This document shows positions 17,183 through 26,419 of a stretch of DNA of 64,000 bases, piece by piece (position 1 is the first letter of the stretch; the number at the start of each line of letters is the position of its first letter). The notes under the pieces are model-generated. The model saw nothing but the letters and a program-made list of their open reading frames with translations, was not told the DNA's origin and searched no databases. The position numbers were made by a program, and so were the translations under genes. This DNA is from Flavobacteriaceae bacterium. Its GTDB lineage: Bacteria; Bacteroidota; Bacteroidia; Flavobacteriales; Flavobacteriaceae. The DNA lies in contig JAITMD010000006.1 in NCBI GenBank assembly GCA_031277535.1, positions 310,001 through 374,000 of the forward strand. The letters are read 5' to 3'.

Positions 17183-20008
17183 ATGAACAATAAAAAACGT
17201 CTTTTCTTACTTGATGCGTATGCCTTAATTTTTCGTGGGTATTATGCTTTTATAAAAAACCCACGTATTAATTCGAAAGGACTTGATACATCAGCAATTT
17301 TAGGGTTTATGAATTCACTTTTAGACGTTATTAAACGTGAATCACCAGATCACTTAGCTGTCGCTTTTGATAAAGGAGGTAGTACTATTCGTTTGGAAAT
17401 GTTTCCTGAATACAAAGCCAACCGAGATGAAACTCCTGAAGCCATTAAAATTGCCGTTCCATATATCAAACAGATTTTAGAGGCTATGCATATTCCAATT
17501 ATTGAAGTAAGTGGATTTGAAGCAGATGATTTGATTGGAACGATTGCTAAACAAGCAGAAAAAGAAGACTTTCAAGTATTTATGGTTACTCCAGATAAAG
17601 ATTATGCTCAGTTAGTTTCTGAAAATATCTTTATGTACAAACCTGCTCGTATGGGGAATGGTATTGAAATATGGGGAGTAGATCAAGTAAAAGAAAAGTT
17701 TGAAGTAGAATACCCAGAACAAGTCATTGACTTTTTGGGGATGATGGGAGATTCTGTAGATAATATTCCTGGACTTCCTGGTGTGGGTGAAAAAACAGCC
17801 AAGAAATTTATCAAAGAATACGGTACAATGGAAAATCTTTTAGCTCATACACATGAGTTAAAAGGAAAAATGAAAGAGAACATTGAAGCAAATAAAGAGA
17901 AAGGGATATTATCTAAACAATTGGCTACAATTCTTTTGGATTGCCCAGTTCAGTTTAATGCTGATGATTATTCATTAGATGCCCCTGATGTAGAAAAATC
18001 TGATGCTCTTTTTATAGAGTTAGAGTTTAGAAGAATGAAGGAGCAGTTTGATAAAATCTTTAATGCTGACTCTAATCAAACAAATACCCAATCAGTTCAA
18101 ACTCCACAAGCTACACCTGATCTATTTGGTGAAGAACAATTTTCTTTGTTTGGAGAAATGAGTGACTCAAATACTGAGCAACAGCCTTACTTTGCCAATT
18201 TGCAAACAGCAAATCACGTGTATCAATTGTGTAATAGCAGCATGGCTATTCGTCTATTGATTCAAAATTTACTTAAACAACAAAGTGTTTGTTTTGATAC
18301 AGAAACAACCAGTTTAGACACATTTAGCGCTGAATTAGTTGGATTAGCCTTTTCTTTTGAAAAAGGCACAGCATTCTATGTGCCTGTACCAGAAAATCAA
18401 ATAGAAGCTCAAGAATTAATTAATCAATTCAAACCTTTCTTTGAAGCAGAACATATTGAAAAAATAGGACAGAATCTTAAGTATGATATCAAAGTCTTAA
18501 AACAATACAATATTGAAGTAAAGGGTCCTCTATTTGATACGATGATTGCTCATTACCTGATCAATCCTGATATGCGTCATAACATGGATGTATTAGCAGA
18601 AACCTATTTAAAATACACTCCTCAACCAATAGAAGAATTAATTGGTAAAAAAGGGAAAAATCAGAAAACAATGCGAGACATAGCTGTTGAGCTTGTTAAA
18701 GAATATGCAGGAGAAGATGCTGACATCACCTTACAGCTAAAACAAAATTTCGCTCCACAATTAGTTGATACGCACACAGAAGAATTATTCAATACTATTG
18801 AAATTCCTTTAGTAAAGGTGTTGGCTGATATGGAAACAGAAGGAATCCGATTAGACACAGCATTTCTACAATCTCTTTCAGAAACACTGTCAACAGACAT
18901 TAAAGAATTAGAGGAACGCATATTTATTGAAGCGGGTGAAACATTTAATTTAGCATCCCCTAAACAATTAGGTGACATCTTATTTGAAAAATTGCAAATT
19001 GGAGGTAGTAAACCTAAAAAAACAAAAACAGGACAATACGCTACAGGAGAGGAAATACTTAGTGATTTAGCTCATAAGCATCAAATTGTACAAGATATCT
19101 TAGACTGGCGTCAATTAATAAAGTTGCAAAACACTTATGTTGATGCATTACCTGGACAAGTAAATGCAAAAACTCAACGTGTTCATACAGAATATATGCA
19201 AACAGTAGCTGCTACGGGTCGTCTAAGCTCAAACAATCCAAACTTACAGAATATTCCTATTCGTACAGAACGTGGAAGATTAGTAAGAAAAGCATTTGTT
19301 GCAAAAGATGAGAACTATGTATTAATGGCTGCCGATTATTCACAAATTGAATTGCGTATTATAGCAGCTCTTAGTCAAGAACCAAACATGATCGAATCGT
19401 TTCAAAGAGGAGAAGACATTCACCGTTCTACTGCAGCTCGCGTATTTAATGTTCCATTAGAAGAAGTGACAAAAGAACAACGTAGCCATGCAAAAACAGT
19501 AAACTTTGGTATTATCTATGGTGTATCAGCTTTTGGTTTAAGTAATCAAACTAACCTTACACGATCAGAAAGTAAAGAACTAATAGATGCGTACTACGCT
19601 ACTTACCAAAAATTAAAAGACTATATTGCCAAACAAATTGATTTCGCAAGAGAACATGGCTATGTTCAGACTATTTTGGGTCGTAGAAGATATTTAAAAG
19701 ACATTCACTCTCACAATGCTGTTGTAAAAGGAGCTGCAGAGCGAAATGCTGTTAATGCACCAATACAAGGTAGTGCTGCTGACATTATAAAAATAGCGAT
19801 GATAAAAATTAATAGTCGTCTAAGAGTTGAAAATTGGAAGTCAAAAATGTTATTACAAGTACACGATGAGCTTGTGTTTGACGCTCACAAAGAAGAACTT
19901 GAGGCGTTAAAGACTATGGTTAAACATGAAATGGAAAACGCTTATAAATTAGAAGTACCTTTAATTGTTGATTTAGGTACTGGTGACAACTGGTTAGAAG
20001 CACATTAA
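17183..20008 (+). CDS. polA: DNA polymerase I
   Basis: I start this at ATG 17183 (MNNKKRLFLLDAYALIFRGYYA), giving 941 residues; an upstream in-frame TTG overlaps the promoter. Domain order is a 5' nuclease (about 1-290, with FEADDLIGTIA and a helix-hairpin-helix PGLPGVGEKTAKKFI), a 3'-5' exonuclease (FDTETTSL, GQNLKYDIKVL, YAGEDADITLQL; the DxE, NxxxD and YxxxD residues are all present, so proofreading is probably active), and a family A polymerase with motif A DYSQIELRIIA, motif B RSHAKTVNFGIIYGVSAFG and motif C QVHDELVFD. It fills gaps and processes Okazaki fragments. It is monocistronic with its own promoter and terminator. Confidence 0.97.
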   Translation: MNNKKRLFLLDAYALIFRGYYAFIKNPRINSKGLDTSAILGFMNSLLDVIKRESPDHLAVAFDKGGSTIRLEMFPEYKANRDETPEAIKIAVPYIKQILEAMHIPIIEVSGFEADDLIGTIAKQAEKEDFQVFMVTPDKDYAQLVSENIFMYKPARMGNGIEIWGVDQVKEKFEVEYPEQVIDFLGMMGDSVDNIPGLPGVGEKTAKKFIKEYGTMENLLAHTHELKGKMKENIEANKEKGILSKQLATILLDCPVQFNADDYSLDAPDVEKSDALFIELEFRRMKEQFDKIFNADSNQTNTQSVQTPQATPDLFGEEQFSLFGEMSDSNTEQQPYFANLQTANHVYQLCNSSMAIRLLIQNLLKQQSVCFDTETTSLDTFSAELVGLAFSFEKGTAFYVPVPENQIEAQELINQFKPFFEAEHIEKIGQNLKYDIKVLKQYNIEVKGPLFDTMIAHYLINPDMRHNMDVLAETYLKYTPQPIEELIGKKGKNQKTMRDIAVELVKEYAGEDADITLQLKQNFAPQLVDTHTEELFNTIEIPLVKVLADMETEGIRLDTAFLQSLSETLSTDIKELEERIFIEAGETFNLASPKQLGDILFEKLQIGGSKPKKTKTGQYATGEEILSDLAHKHQIVQDILDWRQLIKLQNTYVDALPGQVNAKTQRVHTEYMQTVAATGRLSSNNPNLQNIPIRTERGRLVRKAFVAKDENYVLMAADYSQIELRIIAALSQEPNMIESFQRGEDIHRSTAARVFNVPLEEVTKEQRSHAKTVNFGIIYGVSAFGLSNQTNLTRSESKELIDAYYATYQKLKDYIAKQIDFAREHGYVQTILGRRRYLKDIHSHNAVVKGAAERNAVNAPIQGSAADIIKIAMIKINSRLRVENWKSKMLLQVHDELVFDAHKEELEALKTMVKHEMENAYKLEVPLIVDLGTGDNWLEAH

Positions 20009-20014
20009 TATACT

Positions 20015-20045
20015 AATCCCTACCCTCATGGCGTAGGGATTTTCA
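20015..20045 (+). terminator. terminator after polA
   Basis: AATCCCTAC (20015-20023) pairs with GTAGGGATT (20033-20041) around a nine-base loop, followed by a short T-rich tail. It lies 6 bases after the polA stop codon. Confidence 0.75.
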
Positions 20046-20162
20046 TTTCTACCTACTTCTTATTTCTAAAAAATAACCTAAAAAACAACTACATTAGTAC
20101 TTAAAACTACCTTAGGGAATTTATTTTATATATTTGTCTCAATATTTATAACAAAACATCAA

Positions 20163-20726
20163 ATGAAAAAATTATTGGGACGCATAATGCTTGGAATTAC
20201 GGGATGGAAATACGTTCCAAATGACTTTGATCCAAAAAAAGAAAGAAAAACCGTTTTAATTTGTGTACCCCATACATCGAATTGGGATTTTTACTATGCA
20301 TTAGCCTGTCTTTGGGTTATGGGAGTACCTATCCGTATGTTTATCAAGGATTACTATACTAAAGGACTGCATGGTTTTTTCTTTAGAAGCTTAGGATGTA
20401 TAGGTGTTGATAGAACTAAAAGACAAAATTTAGTTGAATATGCAGTCAATATCATCAATTCAGCAGATGACATTGCAATAATCAATACTCCTGAAGGTAC
20501 ACGTGGTTATGCAGAAAAATGGAAACAGGGTTTTTATCATATTGCGAAAGAAGCAAAAGTCCCTGTTGCTCTCTGTTATGCAGACTACAAAAAGAAAGAA
20601 TGTGGCGTAATAAAGCTTGTATCTATTGAAAGTAAAACATTTGAGGAATTGTTAGATGAAATAAGTCCAAACTATACTCCGGAAATGGCTAAATATCCTG
20701 AAAACTACAATCCTAAATTGTATTAA
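20163..20726 (+). CDS. PlsC-like 1-acylglycerol-3-phosphate acyltransferase family protein
   Basis: A 187-residue acyltransferase of the LPLAT/AGPAT family. Block I is VPHTSNWDFYYA (HX4D catalytic pair, about residues 38-43), block II is around RMFIKDYYTKG, and block III is NTPEGTRGYAEKWKQGFYHIA with the EGTR acyl-acceptor binding residues. Block IV, KVPVALCYADY, follows. These enzymes acylate lysophosphatidic acid or related lipid acceptors at the inner membrane. It is shorter than typical PlsC (about 240), close to the compact Bacteroidota variants. A TATATTTG box is at 20129-20136; a terminator follows at 20744. Confidence 0.87.
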   Translation: MKKLLGRIMLGITGWKYVPNDFDPKKERKTVLICVPHTSNWDFYYALACLWVMGVPIRMFIKDYYTKGLHGFFFRSLGCIGVDRTKRQNLVEYAVNIINSADDIAIINTPEGTRGYAEKWKQGFYHIAKEAKVPVALCYADYKKKECGVIKLVSIESKTFEELLDEISPNYTPEMAKYPENYNPKLY

Positions 20727-20743
20727 TAATACGAATTACATAG

Positions 20744-20773
20744 AGGTCAACCATATTGAGTTGACCTTTTATA
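20744..20773. terminator. terminator after the acyltransferase gene
   Basis: AGGTCAAC (20744-20751) pairs with GTTGACCT (20760-20767) around CATATTGA, followed by a short T-rich tail. It serves the plus-strand acyltransferase and lies between convergent genes. Confidence 0.75.
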
Positions 20774-20827
20774 TTTCCCTTCTTAACACTATACACACTA
20801 ACCAGAACTGAATAGCATCTAACTCAC

Positions 20828-21403
20828 TTATTCCACAATTGAAAATCTCACTTCATGTTCAAATCTTGCCCATTCGAATTCAAAAAATACCACAACACGA
20901 TATCTACCAATTGGGTAATCAAATTGATCTTTAAATAATTTAAGAAACAATTTATCTTTATCTCCTTTCTTTATTGTAACGGGCTTTTTTTTCAATACTA
21001 TCTTATTCATATCAAACTCCTCCCAATCATCAGTAACATACTGACTAATTTCAAACTCTGTATTAGTACTTATATCCCAATCAGAGTTATTACTAATTGT
21101 TATTTCAAGATTTTCAGGAGCTACTTTATACGAATCCGTCTCTAATTCTAACATTACATTTTTGTCTACATCATCAAATCCTTGAAAGGCAATATCAGGT
21201 GGTTGCTGAAACTGCCATTCTCCTTCATTAGTGTCTAATGTATCAATTAATACTTGCTTCTTATCATCTAATATTTCATTGGTACTATCAGCAGCCTCTA
21301 CTTTTAATTTCCCTTCTTTATTACCACAACTAAGCAGTACTATAGAAAGAACAATGCCACACATGAAGCTTAAACAATTTCTCATATACCTGTATAAATT
21401 CAT
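20828..21403 (-). CDS. lipoprotein with bacterial Ig-like domain
   Basis: A 191-residue lipoprotein. The signal ends in IVLLSCGNK (lipobox Cys about residue 26 from the first Met); a second Met at residue 7 (ATG at 21383-21385) is an equally possible start. A Glu/Asp-rich linker follows. Residues about 85-190 form a beta-sandwich resembling the bacterial immunoglobulin-like domain with the pattern 'sDLEITISNNSDWDISTNTEF...WEEF' and 'GRYRVVVFFEF'. Similar domains in Gram-positive lipoproteins have no assigned function. It is monocistronic, and I infer a cell-surface or periplasmic place only. Confidence 0.7.
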   Translation of the reverse strand: MNLYRYMRNCLSFMCGIVLSIVLLSCGNKEGKLKVEAADSTNEILDDKKQVLIDTLDTNEGEWQFQQPPDIAFQGFDDVDKNVMLELETDSYKVAPENLEITISNNSDWDISTNTEFEISQYVTDDWEEFDMNKIVLKKKPVTIKKGDKDKLFLKLFKDQFDYPIGRYRVVVFFEFEWARFEHEVRFSIVE

Positions 21404-21796
21404 TTCTAAATTACAGAAAAAAAAGAACTTAATACCATTGACAACTTAGAAATACAAATTCCTATCTACTAAAAAGACAGGTAAAATTGAGATAATTATT
21501 ACTTACTAAAACCTCTCTTCATTTCAAACCTATTCTAATCTTGTTAATGCCTATTGGAGACATTCCCATTATAGCTAACTATTCTTTATCAGAATCACAA
21601 CTTTTTACTTATTTATCAACTACTAAAATAAATGCAATTATTTAGATACTTTTAACTCTCAATACAATTGTGAGTCAAACATTTGAGCGTCAATATTTTT
21701 TAAAAAACAAAGTAGAAATTTGTAAAGTACAGAAATAATTGTACTTTTGCACTCCCTTAATTGGGAATGGAATGTTTAATTAAATACAAATTTATT
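21404..21796. other. intergenic region upstream of rplM
   Basis: About 390 bases of AT-rich DNA between divergent genes. The only signal I can support is the rplM promoter at 21719-21749 followed by a 5' leader of about 40 bases; no gene or stable hairpin was found in the rest. Confidence 0.6.
21719..21749 (+). promoter_or_regulatory. rplM-rpsI ribosomal operon promoter
   Basis: TTTG (21719-21722), exactly 19 bases, then TACTTTTG (21742-21749). This is a near-perfect Bacteroidota vegetative promoter, as expected for a ribosomal-protein operon. Confidence 0.85.
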
Positions 21797-22252
21797 GTGG
21801 AAAGTTTAAGCTACAAGACAGTATCGGCTAACAAAGCAACTGCTCAAAAAGAGTGGTTAATTGTTGACGCTGAAGGTCAAAATTTGGGACGTCTTGCTTC
21901 TAAAGTTGCAGTACTTTTAAGAGGTAAGCACAAAACAAATTACACACCGCACGTGGACTGTGGAGACAACGTAATCGTTATCAACGCAGAGAAAATCAAC
22001 CTAACAGGTAACAAATTAGAGGATAAAACTTATATCCGTCACACTGGTTACCCAGGAGGTCAAAGAGAATTAACTGCTAAAGTAATGCAACAAAAAAATC
22101 CTGCATTATTAATCGAGAAAGCAGTAAAAGGAATGTTGCCTAAAAACAAATTAGGAGCACAATTATTCCGTAATTTAAATGTAAATGTGGGTTCTGAGCA
22201 CAAACATGAGGCTCAACAACCTAAAGCCGTTAATTTAAACGAAATTAAGTAA
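21797..22252 (+). CDS. rplM: 50S ribosomal protein L13
   Basis: I start L13 at GTG 21797 ([20 protein letters not shown]), giving 151 residues, the usual length in Flavobacteriia where the N-terminus reads M-(D/E)-x-LSYKT. In-frame TTG 21761 and ATG 21767 would add 10-12 residues not typical of the family. Conserved L13 words are [36 protein letters not shown] and [15 protein letters not shown]. It is first in the operon, and its stop overlaps the rpsI start by one base (TAATG), so translation is coupled. Confidence 0.93.
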   Translation: MESLSYKTVSANKATAQKEWLIVDAEGQNLGRLASKVAVLLRGKHKTNYTPHVDCGDNVIVINAEKINLTGNKLEDKTYIRHTGYPGGQRELTAKVMQQKNPALLIEKAVKGMLPKNKLGAQLFRNLNVNVGSEHKHEAQQPKAVNLNEIK

Positions 22253-22638
22253 TGGGAGTTATTCACAAAATCGGTAGAAGAAAAACCGCTGTTGCTCGTG
22301 TTTACGTTTCAGAAGGAACAGGAAACATCACAGTTAACAAAAAAGATTTCAAAATTTATTTCCCAACTGGAACTTTACAGTACAAAGTTTTACAGCCATT
22401 AACATTAACTGAGAATGCTGAGAACTTTGATATTAAAGTAAACGTATACGGTGGAGGTACAACAGGACAAGCAGAAGCAGTGCGTATGGCTATCGCTAGA
22501 GCAATGTGTGAACTTGATGTTGAGAACAGAGCAGTTCTTAAACCAGAAGGATTACTAACTCGTGACCCTCGTATGGTTGAGCGTAAGAAATTCGGTCAGA
22601 AGAAAGCTCGTAAGAGATTCCAATTCTCTAAACGTTAA
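22252..22638 (+). CDS. rpsI: 30S ribosomal protein S9
   Basis: A 128-residue S9 with the N-terminal [15 protein letters not shown] and the basic C-terminus [17 protein letters not shown] whose last Lys-Arg reaches the P-site tRNA. The [18 protein letters not shown] segment is typical. The start codon shares a base with the rplM stop. It is followed by a 145-base structured gap before rpsB. Confidence 0.97.
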   Translation: MGVIHKIGRRKTAVARVYVSEGTGNITVNKKDFKIYFPTGTLQYKVLQPLTLTENAENFDIKVNVYGGGTTGQAEAVRMAIARAMCELDVENRAVLKPEGLLTRDPRMVERKKFGQKKARKRFQFSKR

Positions 22639-22783
22639 TATTTACTTATTATTAAAAAATCTAAGTTTTTGTTGCCCACTTGCCGAGGTAAGAGGTAGTT
22701 TAGCATCTAAATGGTTGGGACCGAATTATTATTCCTCGCTACTCATCCATTGCTAAAGTAACAGAACGTAAACTATTACAAAA
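22639..22783 (+). promoter_or_regulatory. candidate structured leader of rpsB
   Basis: The gap between rpsI and rpsB can fold. CGAGG (22684-22688) pairs with CCTCG (22734-22738) to close a domain containing TTTAG-CAT-CTAAA (22699-22711), GGT-TGGG-ACC (22713-22722) and GAAT-TATT-ATTC (22723-22734, competing for one base of the closing stem). There is no T tract, so this is not a terminator. A protein-binding leader for S2 is the natural inference, but the helices are short and this was folded by eye. Confidence 0.45.
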
Positions 22784-23530
22784 ATGGCAAACAAAGTAGA
22801 AGTTAAAGAATTACTAGAAGCAGGTGTTCATTTTGGACACATGACTAGAAAATGGGATCCAAACATGGCTCCTTACATCTATATGGAGCGTAATGGTATT
22901 CACATTATCAATCTATATAAAACTGCAGCTAAAATTGAAGAAGCTAATGAAGCTTTGAAAAAAATCGCTGCATCAGGAAGAAAAATCCTTTTCGTTGCAA
23001 CTAAAAAGCAAGCGAAAGACATCGTAGCTGAAAAAGCAGCTGCAGCTAATATGCCATACATCACTGAAAGATGGCCAGGTGGTATGTTAACAAACTTCGT
23101 TACTATTCGTAAAGCTGTTAAGAAAATGGCTTCAATCGATAGAATGAAAAAAGACGGTACGTTTTTAACTCTTTCAAAGAAAGAACGTTTACAAGTTGAC
23201 CGTTTACGTGCAAAATTAGAGAAGAACTTAGGTTCTATTGCTGATATGAGTCGTCTACCAGCAGCTCTATTTGTTGTAGATATTAAAGCTGAACACATTG
23301 CGATTAAAGAAGCTCAAAAATTAAACATTCCGATCTTCGCTATGGTTGATACTAACTCTGACCCACGTCAAGTTGATTATGTAATCCCAGCGAACGATGA
23401 TGCTTCTAAATCAATCGATAAAATTTTATCTTTAGTGACTTCTGCTATTATCGAAGGTAATGCAGAAAGAAAGTCAGAAAAAGAAGAAGCTCCAGCAGTT
23501 AAAGCTGAAGCTAAAGCTACTGAAGCATAA
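22784..23530 (+). CDS. rpsB: 30S ribosomal protein S2
   Basis: A 248-residue S2 with the classic start KELLEAGVHFGHMTRKWDPNMAPYI, the coiled-coil region (about residues 100-155), and the conserved ADMSRLPAALFVVDIKAEHIAIKEA and VDTNSDPRQVDYVIPANDDA. The C-terminus has a Lys/Glu/Ala-rich tail (about residues 225-248), common in this phylum. It is third in the rplM-rpsI-rpsB-tsf gene order. Confidence 0.97.
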   Translation: MANKVEVKELLEAGVHFGHMTRKWDPNMAPYIYMERNGIHIINLYKTAAKIEEANEALKKIAASGRKILFVATKKQAKDIVAEKAAAANMPYITERWPGGMLTNFVTIRKAVKKMASIDRMKKDGTFLTLSKKERLQVDRLRAKLEKNLGSIADMSRLPAALFVVDIKAEHIAIKEAQKLNIPIFAMVDTNSDPRQVDYVIPANDDASKSIDKILSLVTSAIIEGNAERKSEKEEAPAVKAEAKATEA

Positions 23531-23547
23531 TTTTTTAACAATAACAT

Positions 23548-23608
23548 AAAGTCGTTATGCTGATAGATGTTTACCTTTGTATTCAACTGTCAATAACGAC
23601 TTTTTTTT
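23548..23608 (+). terminator. terminator or attenuator between rpsB and tsf
   Basis: AAAGTCGTTAT (23548-23558) and ATAACGACTTT (23593-23603) form an 11-bp perfect stem with a T8 tail and a long 34-base loop. The loop contains TACCTTTG (23572-23579), a -7-box match without an obvious -33 partner. It may reduce read-through from rpsB into tsf. Confidence 0.65.
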
Positions 23609-23633
23609 ATTAACTCATTAATACTCTTTTAAA

Positions 23634-24599
23634 ATGGCAAATATTACTGCTGCAGATGTAAACAAACTAAGACAACAAACAGGTGCCGGAATGATGGACT
23701 GTAAAAAAGCTTTAGTTGAGGCTGAAGGAGATTTCGATAAAGCTATCGAAGTTCTACGTAAAAAAGGACAAAAAGTTGCTGCTAACCGTTCTGACCGTGA
23801 GTCAAGCGAAGGTGCTGCTGTAGCTTTAGTTAATGCTGACAAAACTAGAGGTGTTGTTATAACATTAAACTGTGAAACTGACTTCGTAGGTAAAAACGAA
23901 GGATTCCAAGCTTTAGCAAAAGAATTAGCTGAAAAAGCTATCAACTTCAATACTAAAGAAGAATTCTTAGCTTCTCCATTCGATGCTACTATGACTGTTG
24001 CTGAAAAATGTGTTGAGCAAACTGGAGTTATCGGTGAGAAAATCGAGATTGGTTCTTTCGAAGTATTAGAAGGTGCTTTTATCGGTTCTTACGTTCACGG
24101 AAACAAAATCGCTGCTATTACTGCTTTATCAGAAGCTGTAGCTAAAGCTGACGAGATTGCTAAAGACGTATCTATGCAAGTTGCTTCTATGGGTGCTGAT
24201 ACATTATCTTACAAAGATTTTGACGCAGAATTCGTAGCTAAAGAAACTGAAGCTCGTATCGCAGTTATCGTTAAAGAAAACGAAGAATTAGTACGTTTAG
24301 GAAAAACTCTTAAAAATGTACCTCAATATATTTCTTACGCTCAAATTACTGAAGAAGTATTAAAACAAGCGGAAGAAGATGCTAAAGCAGAATTAAAAGC
24401 TGAAGGTAAACCAGAAAACATTTGGGATAGAATCTTACCAGGTAAAATCCAACGTTTCATCAGCGATAATACTACTTTAGACCAAGAGAAAGCTTTATTA
24501 GACCAAAACTTTATTAAAGATGAGTCTAAAAAAGTTGCTGACTATGTAAATGGTTTCAACGTAGCAATCACTGGATTCAAAAGAGCTTCTTTAGGATAA
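23634..24599 (+). CDS. tsf: translation elongation factor Ts
   Basis: A 321-residue EF-Ts, the nucleotide exchange factor of EF-Tu. The N-terminal UBA-like domain reads ITAADVNKLRQQTGAGMMDCKKALVEAEGD. The core has the TDFVGKNEGF signature (about residues 79-88) that contacts EF-Tu and IGSYVHGNKIAAI. Two core subdomains and the C-terminal module are complete. It follows rpsB as in most bacteria, with a hairpin in between. Confidence 0.97.
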   Translation: MANITAADVNKLRQQTGAGMMDCKKALVEAEGDFDKAIEVLRKKGQKVAANRSDRESSEGAAVALVNADKTRGVVITLNCETDFVGKNEGFQALAKELAEKAINFNTKEEFLASPFDATMTVAEKCVEQTGVIGEKIEIGSFEVLEGAFIGSYVHGNKIAAITALSEAVAKADEIAKDVSMQVASMGADTLSYKDFDAEFVAKETEARIAVIVKENEELVRLGKTLKNVPQYISYAQITEEVLKQAEEDAKAELKAEGKPENIWDRILPGKIQRFISDNTTLDQEKALLDQNFIKDESKKVADYVNGFNVAITGFKRASLG

Positions 24600-24617
24600 G
24601 CCTTTTAAATTATATAA

Positions 24618-24651
24618 CAAAAGCCTCAGTATTAATACTGAGGCTTTTTAT
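24618..24651 (+). terminator. terminator after tsf
   Basis: A perfect palindromic stem: AAAAGCCTCAGTATT runs directly into AATACTGAGGCTTTT and a T-rich tail. It begins about 20 bases after the tsf stop and closes the ribosomal-protein cluster. Confidence 0.9.
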
Positions 24652-24698
24652 TTTTAGTATATTTACGGCATGTTAATCAAAAAAAGCAAGATATACTT

Positions 24699-25862
24699 AT
24701 GAAAATCCTAAAGAATAACCTACTTCTCCAAATTATTATTGCTATTGCACTTGGAAGTAGTTTAGGTACTGTTCTTCCAGAAGCTGTAAGCAGAATATTC
24801 ATCACATTCAATAGCATCTTTGATGCATTTCTTAAATTTGCTGTACCACTAATAATTGTTGGTTTAATAATTCCTGCTATAGGAAATATTGGTAAAAGTG
24901 CTGGTAAATTACTCCTTATAACAACAGCTATTGCATATGGATCTACCATCTTCTCAGGATTCTTAACCTATGGAATATCGATTTCAATATTTCCTAAACT
25001 ACTGTCTTCTCACAAAATAGATGTCTTACAATCTAAAGTAGCAGATTTAACTCCTTACTTTACTTTATCTATACCACCACTACTTGATGTAATGAGTGCA
25101 TTAGTTATAGCATTTATTATTGGGATAAGTATTTCAAAAGGTAATAAAACTTATTTAGAAGGCGTTTTTAAGGACTTTGAGCAAATAGTTATGTTCATCA
25201 TCAATAAGATGATTATTCCTTTCTTACCGCTCTTTATTTTTGGTGTATTTATCAATATGACTTATACAGGACAAGTATTCTTAATCTTAGAGACCTTTAT
25301 CAAAATAATAGGAGTTATTTTTGCACTTCATATCTTCTTACTGATTCTTCAATATACAATTGCAGGATTAATAGCTAAAAAGAATCCTTTCTTATTGATA
25401 AAAAATATGTTCCCTGCGTATATCACAGCTTTAGGAACTCAATCCTCTGCAGCAACAATTCCTGTTACACTAAAACAGACGTTAAAAAATGATGTCAACC
25501 CTAAGATTGCAGGTTTTACTATCCCCCTATGTGCAACAATTCACTTAGCTGGAAGTACCTTAAAAATTGTAGCTTGCTCAATAGCTCTTATGCTTATTTC
25601 TGGACAAACAATAGATCCAACTCAAATGATAGGTTTTATCCTAATGCTTGGAATAACCATGGTTGCTGCACCAGGAGTGCCAGGAGGAGCAATAATGGCT
25701 GCTTTAGGAATCTTAGGTTCTATACTTGGATTCAACACCGATCAACAAACACTTATGATTGCCTTATATGTAGCTATGGATAGCTTTGGAACTGCCTGTA
25801 ATGTTATGGGAGATGGTGCTATAGCAGTAGTAGTAAATAAAATAAATAAAGCAGAAGCTTAA
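24699..25862 (+). CDS. dicarboxylate/amino acid:cation symporter (DAACS family)
   Basis: A 387-residue inner-membrane transporter of the GltP/SstT/DctA family with about eight helices. Signature elements are the serine-rich re-entrant loop ALGTQSSAATIPVTLKQ (about residues 245-262), FTIPLCATIHLAGSTLK in TM7, and GVPGGAIMAALGILGSILG in the second re-entrant loop. The NMDGT-like motif of TM7 is changed to ATIHLAGST, as in a subgroup related to SstT-type transporters, so the substrate (glutamate, serine/threonine or a dicarboxylate) is open. It is two bases from the next gene and probably co-transcribed. Confidence 0.87.
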   Translation: MKILKNNLLLQIIIAIALGSSLGTVLPEAVSRIFITFNSIFDAFLKFAVPLIIVGLIIPAIGNIGKSAGKLLLITTAIAYGSTIFSGFLTYGISISIFPKLLSSHKIDVLQSKVADLTPYFTLSIPPLLDVMSALVIAFIIGISISKGNKTYLEGVFKDFEQIVMFIINKMIIPFLPLFIFGVFINMTYTGQVFLILETFIKIIGVIFALHIFLLILQYTIAGLIAKKNPFLLIKNMFPAYITALGTQSSAATIPVTLKQTLKNDVNPKIAGFTIPLCATIHLAGSTLKIVACSIALMLISGQTIDPTQMIGFILMLGITMVAAPGVPGGAIMAALGILGSILGFNTDQQTLMIALYVAMDSFGTACNVMGDGAIAVVVNKINKAEA

Positions 25863-25864
25863 AA

Positions 25865-26386
25865 ATGTACGAAAATACTTATCCAAGTCAACGTTTTGCA
25901 AAAACAATGGCTTTTCTAAACAAACATATCTCTAAAAAAGACCATATTCTTGACTTAGGGGTATTTAATCCTTTGTCTAAAATAATGGTGAATGAAGGAT
26001 ATCATGTAGTAAATACACAAGGAGAAGATTTAGATGAAGATCAAAGCACATTAATAAATCAAGAATATGATGTATTAACTGCTTTTGAAATAGTAGAGCA
26101 TTTACTAAATCCTTATACTGTCTTAAAACAAAACAAGGCAAAAAAACTAATTATATCTGTTCCCCTTAGATTATGGTTTTCTACTGCCTATCAAAGTAAA
26201 ACAGATATGTTAGACAGGCATTACCACGAATTTGAACCTTGGCAATTGGATTGGTTACTTGAAAAAACAGGCTATAAAATAATCGCTTCCGAACAATGGG
26301 CACATCCTGTAAATAAAATAGGAATACGTCCCATATTGAGACGTTTCACCCCAAGATATTATATTGTATATGCAGAACGCATATAA
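25865..26386 (+). CDS. class I SAM-dependent methyltransferase-like protein
   Basis: A 173-residue protein with a Rossmann methyltransferase core: KKDHILDLGVFNPLSKIM as motif I (glycine-poor variant), VNTQGEDLDED at the beta-2 end, and YDVLTAFEIVEHLLNPY as the motif II/post-I region, followed by KLIISVPLRLWFSTAY. The DLG-V-F motif departs from the usual GxGxG, so SAM binding may be weak. The last part (ERHYHEFEPWQLDWLLEKTGY-like) matches methyltransferases that act on small molecules or glycans. It is two bases downstream of the symporter gene; the substrate is unknown. Confidence 0.75.
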   Translation: MYENTYPSQRFAKTMAFLNKHISKKDHILDLGVFNPLSKIMVNEGYHVVNTQGEDLDEDQSTLINQEYDVLTAFEIVEHLLNPYTVLKQNKAKKLIISVPLRLWFSTAYQSKTDMLDRHYHEFEPWQLDWLLEKTGYKIIASEQWAHPVNKIGIRPILRRFTPRYYIVYAERI

Positions 26387-26393
26387 TCAAAAG

Positions 26394-26419
26394 CGACAAG
26401 TTATCCTTGTCGTTTTTTT
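26394..26419. terminator. terminator between convergent genes
   Basis: CGACAAG (26394-26400) pairs with CTTGTCG (26406-26412), with a TTATC loop and T7. It serves the plus-strand methyltransferase and overlaps the last codons of the minus-strand membrane protein gene. Confidence 0.8.

Noticed and set aside
21761..21796. Upstream TTG/ATG starts for rplM
   Set aside because: They lie just after the predicted transcription start and add residues not found at the L13 N-terminus; GTG 21797 fits the family.
23572..23579. TACCTTTG in the rpsB-tsf hairpin loop as a tsf promoter
   Set aside because: No TTG/TTTG partner at 19-21 bases upstream; kept only as a note in the terminator entry.
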